Made by a program: the position numbers and the translations under genes. The notes under the pieces are model-generated. The model had not been told where the DNA came from and made no database searches. It worked only from the letters and a program-made list of their open reading frames with translations. Source: Martinezella miluonensis (GTDB lineage Bacteria > Pseudomonadota > Alphaproteobacteria > Rhizobiales > Rhizobiaceae). Taken from it: a stretch of DNA of 64,000 nt. This document shows positions 18,835-29,600 of the stretch, piece by piece; position 1 is the first letter of the stretch; every line of letters starts with the position of its first letter. Location of the stretch: assembly GCF_900094545.1 (NCBI RefSeq), contig NZ_FMAH01000014.1, positions 1 to 64,000 on the forward strand. The letters are read 5' to 3'.

Positions 18835-19644
18835 ATGTCGGGCATGTCCCAGGCACCGCTTCACGCCAATCATCGCGAGCGCGAGATTCTCGAAGAACTC
18901 CGGCTGGCTGGCGGCGGTAGCCGCATTCAGTTCCTTGCCGAACGGCTCGGCGTTTCGGAAGAGACGATCCGCCGCAATATCCGCAGCCTGGAGACCAACG
19001 GTCTTGTCACCAAGGTACATGGCGGCGTCCATATCAAGGACTCGATGATCGAGCCGCCGCTGCACCTGCGGATGAACGAGAATGCCGAGGCCAAGCGGAT
19101 GATCGCTACCTCGGTGGCAGCCATGATCGAGGACGGCGATACGCTCTTCCTCGATGTCGGCTCCACCACAGCCTTCATCGCTGTCGCCCTGCAAAAGCAC
19201 CAGAAGCTCTTCGTCGTCACCAATGCCCTGTCGGTGGCCCATGCGCTCGCCACCCGCAACGGCAACCGCGTCTTCTTCGCCGGCGGCGAATTGCGCGGCC
19301 ACGACGGCGGCGCCTTCGGCATGGAAGCCGCCAATTTCCTGCGCCGCTTCAACATACGTCATGCGATCCTGTCAGTCGGCGCCATCAACGCCACATCCGG
19401 CTTTATGCTGCACGATCTCGAAGAGGCGGAATATTCGCGGGAAGCGGCAAGCCGCGCCGAAAATTGCATTATCGTCGCCGACAGCGCCAAGTTCGGACGC
19501 AGCGCCCCGATCATCCTGAACGAGCCGTCAAGCTTCGACACGCTGGTCACCGACGACACACCGCCGGCCGATATCCTCGCCATGCTCGAGCGCAACGAGA
19601 TAGAACTGGTGGTCGCCAACCGGCAGCGGATGGATCGGCGATAG
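18835..19644 (+). CDS. DeoR-family transcriptional regulator
   Basis: The protein has an N-terminal helix-turn-helix (HREREILEELRLAGGGSRIQ, then FLAERLGVSEETIRRNIRSL) followed by the DeoRC sugar-phosphate-sensing domain with DGDTLFLDVGSTT and FFAGGELRG. The ATG at 18835 (269 residues) was preferred over an upstream TTG at 18763, because the family starts shortly before the HTH; the ribosome site (AGGAT) is weak either way. It diverges from the kinase/FAD-dehydrogenase operon and very probably represses it, likely sensing a phosphorylated intermediate made by the kinase. Confidence 0.9.
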   Translation: MSGMSQAPLHANHREREILEELRLAGGGSRIQFLAERLGVSEETIRRNIRSLETNGLVTKVHGGVHIKDSMIEPPLHLRMNENAEAKRMIATSVAAMIEDGDTLFLDVGSTTAFIAVALQKHQKLFVVTNALSVAHALATRNGNRVFFAGGELRGHDGGAFGMEAANFLRRFNIRHAILSVGAINATSGFMLHDLEEAEYSREAASRAENCIIVADSAKFGRSAPIILNEPSSFDTLVTDDTPPADILAMLERNEIELVVANRQRMDRR

Positions 19645-19668
19645 CCGATCAGCCGGCTATTGCTACCG

Positions 19669-20598
19669 TCAAGCCTTTTCGCCGTGCCCATCCGGATCGA
19701 AATTGACGAATTTGCGGTAGCTCTTGCACATAGTCTCCAGCGTATGGGCGGCCTTGCTGGCATGGCGCTCCTTGTGGCGCAGCAGACGAAAGCTGCGGGC
19801 CGGAAGATCGAACGCCGCCTGCACCAGAAAACCCTGTCCGAGATAGGCCTTAGCCGCCGCGCTGGAAATGGCCGCCGCACTGTGCCCGGCGCAGACTGCC
19901 GATAGCACGGCCTCGTTCGAGGGAAGGACGAGCGCAACCTTGAGGTTACGCGCCAAAGCGCCAAGCTTGGCAATCGCATTCTCGAATTCAGAACGGGTGC
20001 CGGACCCCTCCTCGCGCATCACCCAGGACGTATCGGCAACGAGGTCGGCAATCGTCAGCTGCCGCCCATTCGCCCAGGGATGATAGGGTGGCACGACGAC
20101 GACAAGCGCATCCTGCGCAACGATATTCATCGACAGAGCCGGCGCATCCACTTCGCCCTCGATGAATCCCAGCTCGGCCGCGCCATCGATGACAGCCTCG
20201 GTGACGGTTCGCGTATTGCCGATCGTCAGATCCAGCTCGATGCCGGGATAATCACGCTGAAACCGCATCAGCAAAGGCGGCAGCCAGTAGCTTGCGATTG
20301 TCTGGCTGGCATAAAGGCTGAGCCGGCCGCGCTGCAGACCGCCCAGTTCGGACAGCATGAGTTCTGCCGAACGCACGCGAGCAAGCGTCGCCTTGGCCTC
20401 GCCCAGGAACGACCGCCCCATCTCCGTCAGCTCGATCCGCCTGCCGACGCGATGAAACAACTCCACCCCGTAATAGGCCTCGAGGTTCTTGATCGCCGAA
20501 CTGACGGCCGAGGGCGTCAGGTTGATGGCCTCAGCGGCATTGGTCAGATGTTCGCGCTCGGCGACGGCGACGAAAATTGCGAGTTGCTCGAAGGTCAT
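19669..20598 (-). CDS. LysR-family transcriptional regulator, YeiE-like
   Basis: This 309-residue regulator has an N-terminal winged HTH (TNAAEAINLTPSAVSSAIKN, about 18-37) and a LysR substrate-binding domain. It diverges from a YeiH-family transporter gene across 117 bp, the same pairing as yeiE-yeiH in Escherichia coli, so control of the transporter is likely. It converges with the DeoR gene at its 3' end with a gap of 24 bp. Confidence 0.9.
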   Translation of the reverse strand: MTFEQLAIFVAVAEREHLTNAAEAINLTPSAVSSAIKNLEAYYGVELFHRVGRRIELTEMGRSFLGEAKATLARVRSAELMLSELGGLQRGRLSLYASQTIASYWLPPLLMRFQRDYPGIELDLTIGNTRTVTEAVIDGAAELGFIEGEVDAPALSMNIVAQDALVVVVPPYHPWANGRQLTIADLVADTSWVMREEGSGTRSEFENAIAKLGALARNLKVALVLPSNEAVLSAVCAGHSAAAISSAAAKAYLGQGFLVQAAFDLPARSFRLLRHKERHASKAAHTLETMCKSYRKFVNFDPDGHGEKA

Positions 20599-20715
20599 GG
20601 GAAATCATTCTAATTTATCGAACGAAACATAGGATAATATTCGATGGATGTCGACATCCGCAGGTGAGACTTTCCAGCCGTCAGCAAACTCAGAAAAAAC
20701 GAATGGCGGCATGAC

Positions 20716-21738
20716 ATGTCCATTGCTCAACAAGCACACAAGATCCTCCCAGGCCTCGCTCTCACCTGTGCCGTCGCAATTGTCGCCTATGCCGGCGAGC
20801 ATGTCGAAGTCGGCCTTTTCGGCGGCCGCTGGATCGAAAGCCTGGTGCTTGCCATAGTGCTCGGCATTGCCGTTTGCACCTTCAAGCCGCTGAAGCCGTC
20901 CATGAAGCCGGGTATCGATTTCAGCGCCAAGATCCTTTTGGAAATCGCCATCGTGCTTCTCGGCGCATCCATCAGCCTCTCGGCCATTCGCGGCGCGGGC
21001 GTCTGGCTGATTGCCGGCATCGCCATCGTTGTCGTGCTTTCGATCGCCGCAACCTACATGATCGGGCGGCTGCTCGGCCTGCCGCCGAAGCTCGCAACGC
21101 TCATTGCCTGTGGCAATTCGATATGCGGCAACTCCGCGATCGTCGCCGTCGCTCCCGTAATCGAGGCTGACTCGCAGGAGATTGCGGCAGCGCTCGCCTT
21201 CACTGCGGTGCTGGGCATCGCCGCCGTCTTCCTGCTGCCGTTTCTCTACTTTCATTTCGGCATGAGCGTGCCGCAATATGGCACCCTGGCCGGGCTGACC
21301 GTCTATGCCGTTCCGCAGGTGCTTGCAGCAACCGCCCCCATCGGCCTTCTCGCCGTCCAGACCGGCACCCTCGTCAAGCTCGTCCGCGTTCTGATGCTCG
21401 GGCCCGTCATCTTCCTGCTCGGCATCATCACCAAGGTCGAGACGACCGAACCGAATAGAAATGGCAGCCGTCACCCCTCGCTGGTTCCGTGGTTCATCTG
21501 CGGCTTCCTCGGGCTGATGGCGATGCGTTCCTTCGGCCTTATTCCAGGCGTTCTGGTCGCTCCGATGGAATCGGTATCGGGCATCCTGACCGTCATTGCC
21601 ATGGCAGCACTCGGGCTTTCGGTGAATGTCCGCTCCGTCGCCCATGCAGGGGGCCGCGTCATCGCCGCCGCCACGCTGTCGCTGCTGATGCTGGGCGTAA
21701 TCAGCTACGGTCTGATCGTCGCGTTGCAGATCCAGTAG
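20716..21738 (+). CDS. YeiH-family putative sulfate exporter
   Basis: The 340-residue protein has about ten membrane helices and the family's CGNSICGNSAIVAVAPVI motif near residue 136, plus GLTVYAVPQVLAA later. The family is annotated as putative sulfate exporters from limited data, so the substrate is uncertain. A LysR gene diverges from it. Its last 38 bp overlap the end of the convergent GGDEF-EAL gene. Confidence 0.88.
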   Translation: MSIAQQAHKILPGLALTCAVAIVAYAGEHVEVGLFGGRWIESLVLAIVLGIAVCTFKPLKPSMKPGIDFSAKILLEIAIVLLGASISLSAIRGAGVWLIAGIAIVVVLSIAATYMIGRLLGLPPKLATLIACGNSICGNSAIVAVAPVIEADSQEIAAALAFTAVLGIAAVFLLPFLYFHFGMSVPQYGTLAGLTVYAVPQVLAATAPIGLLAVQTGTLVKLVRVLMLGPVIFLLGIITKVETTEPNRNGSRHPSLVPWFICGFLGLMAMRSFGLIPGVLVAPMESVSGILTVIAMAALGLSVNVRSVAHAGGRVIAAATLSLLMLGVISYGLIVALQIQ

Positions 21739-23533
21739 AATCGCCCGCGCCGCCAACCGTGGATCGGCTCCTGCCTTTTGCATGAGCCGATTTCAGCAGG
21801 GCTGCGATCTGGCTTTCCGGCGATGGATAGCCGATGGCGTAGCCTTGAAGTTCGTCGCAGCCGACCTCAGCCAGAATGCGCGCATGCTCTTCGGTCTCCA
21901 CGCCCTCAGCAATAACCTCGACATTCAGGGCCCGTGCTATGTCGACGATCGAGCTGACCAGCCGGCGCTGCTCATCCGACACCGTCACAGCCGTCACCAG
22001 TTGCCGATCGATCTTCAGCCGTTTCGGCTTCAGCTTCACAAGGCCGATCAGCGAAGCATGGCCCGACCCGAAATCGTCGATCTCGATATCGATCCCCATC
22101 TTCTTTATCCCGTCGATATTGGCAAGCACCCTGTCGTCGGGATCGTCGAGGAAGATGGTTTCCACGAGTTCAAAGGCGATGGCATGGCGCGGTATCTTCA
22201 GCGCCTGCAGCCCCTCGATCAAATCGGGATCCGCGAGACGGCGGCCGGAAATGTTGACGGCGATACGCGGCGGCACGAGACCGCGCGAAACCCAGGCGGC
22301 GCGGTCGGCTAGCGCCCACTTCAGCACGGCGGCATCGATCTCAGGGGTCAGTCCATATTCATCGGCTACTTTGAGGAAAGCGGCAGGGTTCAGCAGCCCC
22401 TTCTCCGGATGCCGCCAGCGAGCCAGCGCCTCCAACCCGACAATGCGGCGGCTGCGGGCGTTCACCTGAATCTGATAGAAGGGTTCGATCTGCCGCAGCA
22501 CCGGCGCCAGCCGCAGCTCGTCGGCCAGCCGACGCTCCGCATGCAACTCAGCCTGGAGCGCCGGCGTAAAGAACTCCACTCGGTTGCGGCCGAGCTTCTT
22601 GGCCTGGAAGAGCGCCACGTCTGATTCCGCCAGCAGATTGCCTGCATTGCCTGCCTGGCTCAATGCCACCCCAATGGAGGCGCCGACGCGCAGCATCTCG
22701 TTGCCAAAGCGCACTTCGCGCCGCAATCGCGAGAAAATGTCGCTCACGATGGCTTCCAGCCGCTCGGTGCTGCCGACATTGACCAATATGGCCACGAATT
22801 CATCGCCACTAACGCGGGCGACAATATCATGGGCGGTGATCGCCGCGGAAATACGCGCAGCCACGCTTTGCAAAGTCGCGTCGCCGGCCGCATGTCCCCA
22901 TGTATCGTTGATCTCCTTGAAGCCGTCGAGATCGATATGGAGCACAGCCAAGGTTTCGATCGTCGCATCCTTGCGCAATTCGGCAAGCCGGCGGTCGAAG
23001 TAACGCCGATTGGGGAGTCCGGTCAGATAATCATGATCGGCAGCATATTCGATACGGGCCCGGCTCTGCTCGAGCGCCACCGCGCGTGCCTCGGCAATCG
23101 CCTTCTGGCTGGTTAGTTCCCGATTGAGCAGGACATCGGCGGTGACATCCCATTCCGCGCCGATGAAGGATGGCGAGCCGTCAAGACCTTCGTAGAAGTG
23201 CGCTCGCGACCGTATATAGCGCACCTCCCCGCTGGGCAGAATGATGCGAAACTGGGAATTGTAGAAGCCCCGCATGTCGAGAGCGACCTGAAAGTCTCTG
23301 ACGGCCTTCTCGACATCCTCGGGATGGAGTGCGTTCATCCAGACATCGGATGACACCCGGCGATCCTGCAGCCCGGTCCCGTAGAGCCGGTGCATCTGCA
23401 GGTCCCAGAGCAGTTCCTTGTCATCGACATTGTGCTGCCAGACGCCGATTTGAGACGCGTCGAGCGCTAGCTCCAGCCTCCTCAGCAGGTCCTGGAACTC
23501 TTCTTCGGTTCGCCCTGATGCCACCTTTGCCAA
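21701..23533 (-). CDS. PAS-GGDEF-EAL cyclic-di-GMP protein
   Basis: Domains in order are PAS (about 10-130, LALDASQIGVWQHNVDDKEL), GGDEF (about 180-335, DYLTGLPNRRYFDRRLAEL) and EAL (about 355-595, VGLEALARWRHPEKG). The cyclase signature reads SGDEF rather than GGDEF, which is tolerated in some active cyclases. The EAL domain keeps EALARW, the IDDFGSGHASL metal motif and the VIAEGVET Glu, so phosphodiesterase activity is likely. No membrane helix is present, so it is cytosolic, with the PAS domain as sensor. Its 3' end overlaps the YeiH gene by 38 bp. Confidence 0.93.
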   Translation of the reverse strand: MAKVASGRTEEEFQDLLRRLELALDASQIGVWQHNVDDKELLWDLQMHRLYGTGLQDRRVSSDVWMNALHPEDVEKAVRDFQVALDMRGFYNSQFRIILPSGEVRYIRSRAHFYEGLDGSPSFIGAEWDVTADVLLNRELTSQKAIAEARAVALEQSRARIEYAADHDYLTGLPNRRYFDRRLAELRKDATIETLAVLHIDLDGFKEINDTWGHAAGDATLQSVAARISAAITAHDIVARVSGDEFVAILVNVGSTERLEAIVSDIFSRLRREVRFGNEMLRVGASIGVALSQAGNAGNLLAESDVALFQAKKLGRNRVEFFTPALQAELHAERRLADELRLAPVLRQIEPFYQIQVNARSRRIVGLEALARWRHPEKGLLNPAAFLKVADEYGLTPEIDAAVLKWALADRAAWVSRGLVPPRIAVNISGRRLADPDLIEGLQALKIPRHAIAFELVETIFLDDPDDRVLANIDGIKKMGIDIEIDDFGSGHASLIGLVKLKPKRLKIDRQLVTAVTVSDEQRRLVSSIVDIARALNVEVIAEGVETEEHARILAEVGCDELQGYAIGYPSPESQIAALLKSAHAKGRSRSTVGGAGDSTGSATRRSDRS

Positions 23534-23660
23534 AGAGCCTCCCTTCGGAAACTGGAGAGATTACATAGCCGCAACCCGGTAAACTTGCACTACTCCACTT
23601 TCTCGAACTTTAACGGCAGCTCGATCCGCCCTTCACGGCCGGATTCCGGCAAGATTCCCG

Positions 23661-25445
23661 TTAGTGATTATGCCGTGGCGGACTGGCCGCGATATTGCGG
23701 AAATCGGCTGCACCGTCGAGCACGGCGCCATCGGAAAGCTGCGTCACCGAACGGCGATAGATGCGCTGCCACGGCGTCGCATCCGGCGGCACTGCCGGCA
23801 CGCCGTCGCCCTTGCGACGCTCGATTTCCGCCTCGTCCACCAGCATGTCGCAGCGGCCATGATTGAAATCGATGCGAATCATGTCGCCGGTCCGCAACCA
23901 TGCAAGCCCCCCGCCGGCAGCGCTTTCCGGCGAAGCATTGAGGATCGAGGGGCTGTCGGCCGTGCCCGACTGGCGCCCGTCGCCGATGGTCGGCAGGCTG
24001 CGGATGCCCCGCCTCAAAAGAGCATCCGGCGGCTGCATGTTGACGACTTCGGCCGATCCCGGCCAGCCGATCGGCCCGGCTCCGCGGATCACCAGGATGG
24101 TTCTTTCGTCGATGCCGAGATCCGGATCGTTGATGCGCTTATGATAATCCTCCGACCCGTCGAAAACGGCGGCTATGCCCTCGAATACGCCTTCATGACC
24201 GGGCTCCTGCAGATAGCGGCTGCGGAATTCTTCCGACACAACGCTCATCTTCATGATGGCGAAATCGAACAGATTGCCCTTGAGAACGAGGAAACCGGCC
24301 CGCTCCTTCAGCGGATCGGCGAACGGGCGGATGACCTCGCGATCTGTCGCCTCTCGGCCCTTCAGGTTCTCCGCCATCGTCTTACCGGTCACCGTCGGAC
24401 AGCTTCCGTCCAGCTTTCCGGCCTGCAGCAGCTCCCACATGATGGCCGGAACGCCGCCGGCGCGATGGAAACGCTCGCCGAGATAGGCGCCCGCCGGCTG
24501 CACATTGGCAAGCAGCGGAATATCGAAACCATGCACCTGCCAGTCGTCAGGATAAAGCTCGACGCCGGCATGCTTGGCCATCGCAGCCAGATGCGGCTGC
24601 GCATTGGTCGAGCCGCCGATAGCTGAATTCACCCGGATCGCATTGAGGAAAGCCTCGCGCGTCAGCACATCCGAAGGCTTGATATCTGCAAGGACCAGCT
24701 CGACCGCCCGCCTTCCGGTGCGATAGGCCATCTGGCCACGCTCGCGATAGGCGCCGGGAATGGCGGCGCAGCCGGTCAGCGACATGCCGAGCGCTTCCGC
24801 CATGGCATTCATGGTCGAGGCTGTTCCCATGGTGTTGCAATGGCCGATCGAGGGCGCCGAGGCAAGCGACGCCTCCATGAATTCCTCTTCATCGATCTCT
24901 CCCGCGGCCAGCTTGCGGCGCGAGCGCCAGATCACCGTACCCGATCCGGCAAGCTCGCCCTCATGCCAGCCGTCGAGCATAGGGCCGCCGGAGAGAACGA
25001 TTGCCGGAATATTGACGGTAGAAGCGGCCATCAGCGCCGATGGCGTGGTCTTGTCGCAGCCGGTCGTCAGGACGACGCCGTCGAGCGGATAGCCGTAGAG
25101 CACTTCCACCAGACCGAGATAGGCCAGATTGCGGTCGAGTGCCGCTGTTGGGCGCTTGCAGTTCTCAAAGATCGGATGTGTCGGAAATTCGATCGGAATG
25201 CCGCCTGCATCGCGAATGCCGTCGCGCACGCGCTTGGCAAGATCGAGGTGATGACGATTGCAGGGCGTGAGGTCGCTGCCGCTCTGGGCAATGCCGATGA
25301 TCGGCTTGCCGGAGCGCAGCTCTTCCGGCGTGATGCCGTAATTCATGAAGCGCTCGAGATAGAGCGCCGTCATATCGATGTGATCCGGATTGTCGAACCA
25401 GTCCTGCGAACGCAGACGACGCTTGGATGCTCCCTTATCGCTCAT
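23661..25445 (-). CDS. IlvD/Edd-family dehydratase, sugar-acid type
   Basis: The 594-residue protein shows the iron-sulfur ligands of the family: Cys in [10 protein letters not shown], in GCDKTTPSA and in [11 protein letters not shown]. The length and the GCDKTTP context fit the L-arabinonate/D-xylonate dehydratase branch with a [2Fe-2S] cluster rather than IlvD itself. The ATG at 25445 follows GAGGAAGAG; a longer frame to 25544 runs into the upstream gene and was rejected. Seven bp separate it from a beta-hydroxyacid dehydrogenase gene, so the pair forms a catabolic operon. The substrate is inferred only as an aldonic or other polyhydroxy acid. Confidence 0.88.
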   Translation of the reverse strand: MSDKGASKRRLRSQDWFDNPDHIDMTALYLERFMNYGITPEELRSGKPIIGIAQSGSDLTPCNRHHLDLAKRVRDGIRDAGGIPIEFPTHPIFENCKRPTAALDRNLAYLGLVEVLYGYPLDGVVLTTGCDKTTPSALMAASTVNIPAIVLSGGPMLDGWHEGELAGSGTVIWRSRRKLAAGEIDEEEFMEASLASAPSIGHCNTMGTASTMNAMAEALGMSLTGCAAIPGAYRERGQMAYRTGRRAVELVLADIKPSDVLTREAFLNAIRVNSAIGGSTNAQPHLAAMAKHAGVELYPDDWQVHGFDIPLLANVQPAGAYLGERFHRAGGVPAIMWELLQAGKLDGSCPTVTGKTMAENLKGREATDREVIRPFADPLKERAGFLVLKGNLFDFAIMKMSVVSEEFRSRYLQEPGHEGVFEGIAAVFDGSEDYHKRINDPDLGIDERTILVIRGAGPIGWPGSAEVVNMQPPDALLRRGIRSLPTIGDGRQSGTADSPSILNASPESAAGGGLAWLRTGDMIRIDFNHGRCDMLVDEAEIERRKGDGVPAVPPDATPWQRIYRRSVTQLSDGAVLDGAADFRNIAASPPRHNH

Positions 25446-25452
25446 CTCTTCC

Positions 25453-26337
25453 TCAAGCCTTTCCTTGGGCATTCTTATCTTCCAGATGCTGCAGCAGACC
25501 GCTGTGATCCAGCTCCCCGCCACCACTCTTGACGAATTCTGCAAATTCGGCCCTGACAGCTTCGGTCAGCGGTAAATTGAGCGACAGGCCTTGGGCAGCG
25601 GCAAGTGCCGTATCGAGATCTTTCAATTGATTGCGGGCGGTTCCACCCGGCTCGAAATTGCGCTCGATCATGCGCTGGCCATGCAGTTCCAGGATCTTGC
25701 TCTCGGCAAAGCCGCCGCGAATGGCGGCGCGAAAGGCCTCGCGCGAACCGCCGCCGGCTTCGACCAGCAGCATCGCCTCCGCGACGGCGCCGATCGTCAC
25801 CGCAACGATCTGCTGATTGCCGAGCTTTGCGAGCTGTCCGGTGCCGCTCGGGCCAACGCGCGTCACGCGACCGAGAGGCGCCATGATCTCGCGAACGCTG
25901 TCTATGACATCGGCATCGCCGCCGGCCATGATCGCAAGCGTCCCTGCCTTCGCACCCACGACTCCGCCTGAAACCGGAGCGTCGATATGATGAATGCCGC
26001 GCTCGGCGAGCGCTGCCGCATGTTCGCGCGCAACGGCCGGCGATATCGAGCTATTATCGATCACGACGGCACCGGCTTCCAGCGCTTCGGCAACGCCGCT
26101 GCCGAACAGGACTTCGCTGACGGCACCGCCATTGGTGAGCATGGTGAAGAGCACCGCTGCTCCCCGCGCCGCCTCCACCGCCGTATCCGCGACGATGGCG
26201 CCGTCGGCGGCCAGAGGCTCGGCCTTGCTCCGGTCGCGATTCCAGACGGTCACCGCAAAGCCGGCCGCGAGCAGCCGCCGCACCATCGGCGCCCCCATCA
26301 ATCCCGTACCGAGAAAAGCGATCTTCTTGCCACTCAT
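25453..26337 (-). CDS. NAD(P)-dependent beta-hydroxyacid dehydrogenase (3-hydroxyisobutyrate dehydrogenase family)
   Basis: The 294-residue protein starts with the nucleotide-binding [14 protein letters not shown], then the substrate-binding [19 protein letters not shown] (about 120-138), and has the catalytic Lys in GQLAKLGNQ. Members reduce or oxidise 3-hydroxyisobutyrate, tartronate semialdehyde and similar acids. It is first in the operon with the sugar-acid dehydratase, so a role in handling a semialdehyde from the same pathway is plausible. Confidence 0.88.
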   Translation of the reverse strand: MSGKKIAFLGTGLMGAPMVRRLLAAGFAVTVWNRDRSKAEPLAADGAIVADTAVEAARGAAVLFTMLTNGGAVSEVLFGSGVAEALEAGAVVIDNSSISPAVAREHAAALAERGIHHIDAPVSGGVVGAKAGTLAIMAGGDADVIDSVREIMAPLGRVTRVGPSGTGQLAKLGNQQIVAVTIGAVAEAMLLVEAGGGSREAFRAAIRGGFAESKILELHGQRMIERNFEPGGTARNQLKDLDTALAAAQGLSLNLPLTEAVRAEFAEFVKSGGGELDHSGLLQHLEDKNAQGKA

Positions 26338-26673
26338 CGACTATCCTCCGAATTGGAACGCGCGGGCTCCGGAAGCAATATGGCGATCGACCATGCCGAC
26401 GCATCCGGCAATGATCTCCTGCACACTATTGCCCTTGAAACCCACCGGCTCCGCGAGCGGCTCCTCATGCTCGACGTACGTCAATCAACTCATCCAAAAG
26501 CTTGATAGACCTATGGTGCCAGCATGCAAAGGAAATCAGCGGCCATACGGCAAATTCCTCTGGAGCCCAATAGATTAGGCAAAACAGAAATATAGATCAC
26601 ATAAAAGAAAAGGCGGGACCTTGAGGTCCCGCCTTTGGCGCGTCGAGCACTGGAGTACCGCTTGGCACGGCCC
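26338..26673. other. 336-bp intergenic region
   Basis: It lies between the end of the RND pump gene (26674) and the start of the dehydrogenase operon (26337), both on the minus strand. It holds the terminator at 26609-26636 and presumably the dehydrogenase promoter. No credible gene or repeat was seen in the rest. Confidence 0.6.
26609..26636 (-). terminator. Rho-independent terminator of the RND pump operon
   Basis: A perfect 12-bp stem, AAAGGCGGGACC against GGTCCCGCCTTT, closes on a TTGA loop. On the minus strand it is followed by TTTTCTTTTA. It lies 38 bp downstream of the pump permease stop. Confidence 0.9.
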
Positions 26674-29600
26674 TTATTCGGCGGCGATCGGGAGTACCTC
26701 CGCCGAATGTTCGTTGTCGTTGTGATGGTGCTGCTTCAGCGGACGGTTGCCCGTCAGGCTGCGGATCAGCACATAGAAGACCGGCGTCATGAAGATGCCG
26801 AAGAAGGTGACGCCGATCATGCCGGCAAACACCGCAACACCCATGGCCGCGCGCATTTCGGCACCGGCACCAGTCGAGGTGACCAGCGGCACAACACCCA
26901 TGATGAAGGCCATGGAAGTCATCAGGATCGGACGCAAACGCAGGCGGCTAGCCTCTATCGCGGCCTGAACCGGTGTGCGCCCTTCGAATTCCAGCTCGCG
27001 GGCAAATTCCACGATCAGGATCGCGTTCTTCGCCGACAAGCCCACCAACACCACCAGGCCGATCTGGGTGAAGATGTTGTTGTCCCCACCCGTGAGCCAG
27101 ACGCCGGTCAGCGCCGCCAATACACCCATCGGCACGATCATGACGATGGCGAGCGGCAAGGTCAGGCTCTCGTATTGGGCGGCCAGCACGAGGAAGACCA
27201 GCAGCAGCGCCAACGGGAAGACGACGACGCTGGAATTGCCTGCCAGAATCTGCTGGTAGGTCAAGTCCGTCCATTCGAAGTCTATACCGGGCGGCAACGT
27301 CTCATGCAGAATCTTCTCGATCGCTGCTTGTGCCTGGCCCGACGAAAAACCGGGCGCCGGGCCGCCATTGATGTCGGCCGCCAGGAAACCGTTATAGCGG
27401 TTCGTGCGTTCCGGACCGGTCGTGGCGTTCACCTTCAGCAGGGCTGAAAGTGGGATCATCTGACCCGATGCCGAACGGACCTTCAACTGGCCGATATCTT
27501 CCGGCTGAGCCCGGAACTTGGCATCGGCCTGCACGCGGACGCTGTAGGTGCGGCCGAAGGCGTTGAAGTCGTTCACATAGAGCGAACCGAGATAGATCTG
27601 CAGCGTCTGGAAGACGTCGGTGACGGAGACCCCGAGTTGCTCGGCCTTGGCGCGGTCGAGATCGGCGAAAAGCTGCGGCACGTTAATCTGGAAGCTCGAG
27701 AAGATGCCGGCGAGTTCCGGTGTCTGGTAGGCCTTGCCGATCACTGCCTTGGCCGCCTGGTCGAGCGCCTGGTTGCCGAGGCCGGCGCGATCCTCGATCT
27801 GCAGCTTGAAGCCGCCTGTCGTGCCGAGACCGTTGACCGGCGGCGGCGGGAACATGGCGATGAAGGCATCCTGGATGACGCCGAACTTCTGGTTCAGCGC
27901 CATGGCGATCGCCCCGCCAGAAAGGTCCGGCGTCTTGCGCTCGTCGAAGTCCTTCAGCGTCACGAAAACGACGCCGGCATTCGAGGAATTGGTGAAACCG
28001 TTGATCGACAGGCCCGGGAAGGCGATCGCATTGGCGACGCCCGGCTGCTTCAGCGCAATGTCCGTCATGCGCTTAATCACGTCTTCCGTACGGTCGAGGC
28101 TTGCGGCATCCGGCAACTGTGCGAAGCCGATCAGATACTGCTTGTCCTGCGACGGCACGAAACCGCCTGGAACCGTTGTGAACAGACTATAGGTTGCTCC
28201 CACCAGCGCGAGATAGATCACCATGACGATGCTCTTGCGCGACAGCAGGCCGCCGATGCCCTTACCGTAGTATTTCGAACCGGCTCCGAACGCCCGGTTG
28301 AAGCCGCGGAAGAACCAGCCGAAGACCGCGTCCATGATCCGTGTCAACCGATCCTTCGGCGCATGATGGCCCTTCAGGAGCAGGGATGCCAGTGCCGGAG
28401 ACAGGGTGAGCGAGTTGAAGGCCGAGATGACCGTCGAGATGGCGATCGTCAGCGCGAACTGGCGGTAGAACTGGCCGGACAGGCCGGAGATGAAGGCTAG
28501 CGGCACGAAGACCGCGACGAGGACCAGCGCGATCGCGATGATCGGACCGGAGACCTCCTTCATGGCCTTGTAGGTAGCGTCTCGCGGACTGAGCCCGTTC
28601 TCGATATTACGTTCGACGTTCTCGACCACCACGATCGCGTCGTCCACGACAATACCGATCGCTAGCACCAGGCCGAACAGACTAAGCGCGTTGATCGAGA
28701 AGCCGAAGACATACATCACCGCAAAAGTGCCGATGATCGACACCGGGACGGCGATTAGCGGGATGATCGAGGCGCGCCATGTCTGCAAGAACAGGATGAC
28801 GACGAGGACGACGAGCGCGATGGCTTCGAGCAGCGTGTCGATCACCTTCTCGATCGAGGCACGGACGAATTTCGTCGTGTCGTAGACGATCTCGTACTTA
28901 ACACCCGCAGGCATGGCCTGCTGCAGCACGTTCATGGTCGAGCGCACGTTATTCGCGATCTCGATCGCGTTCGAACCGGGCGCCTGGAGAACCGCGACGG
29001 CGACGGCCGGCTTGCCGTCGAGCAGCGAACGCAGCGTATAGTCTTGCGCACCAAGCTCGACGCGGGCGACGTCGCGAAGGCGGGTGATCTCGCCGTTGGC
29101 GCCCGTCTTGACGATGATGTTGCCGAACTCCTCAGGGGTGCGCAGGCGGCCCTGGGCATTGACGTTGAGTTGCAGATCCACGCCCGGCCGGCTGGGTGAG
29201 GCACCGATGATGCCAGCCGCAGCCTGGACGTTCTGCGAGCTGATCGCATTGCTAATGTCGCTGGCGGCAAGATTATGCTCGGCCGCCTTCTGCGGATCGA
29301 TCCACACGCGCATGGAATAGTCGCCGGCGCCGAAGACCTGCACCTGCCCGACGCCTTCGATCCGGGCGAGCCGATCCTTAATGTTCAGGGTCGCATAGTT
29401 TCGCAGATAGGTGATGTCGTGGTCGGCCCCGTCCGAGACGAGGTTGACGACCACGATGAAATTGGGCGAGCTCTTGACGGTTGTGATGCCGAGGGCACGG
29501 ACTTCCGCGGGCAGGCGCGGCTCGGCCTGCGAAACGCGGTTCTGCACGAGCTGCTGCGCCTTGTCCGGATCGGTGCCGAGCTTGAAGGTGACCGTCACGT

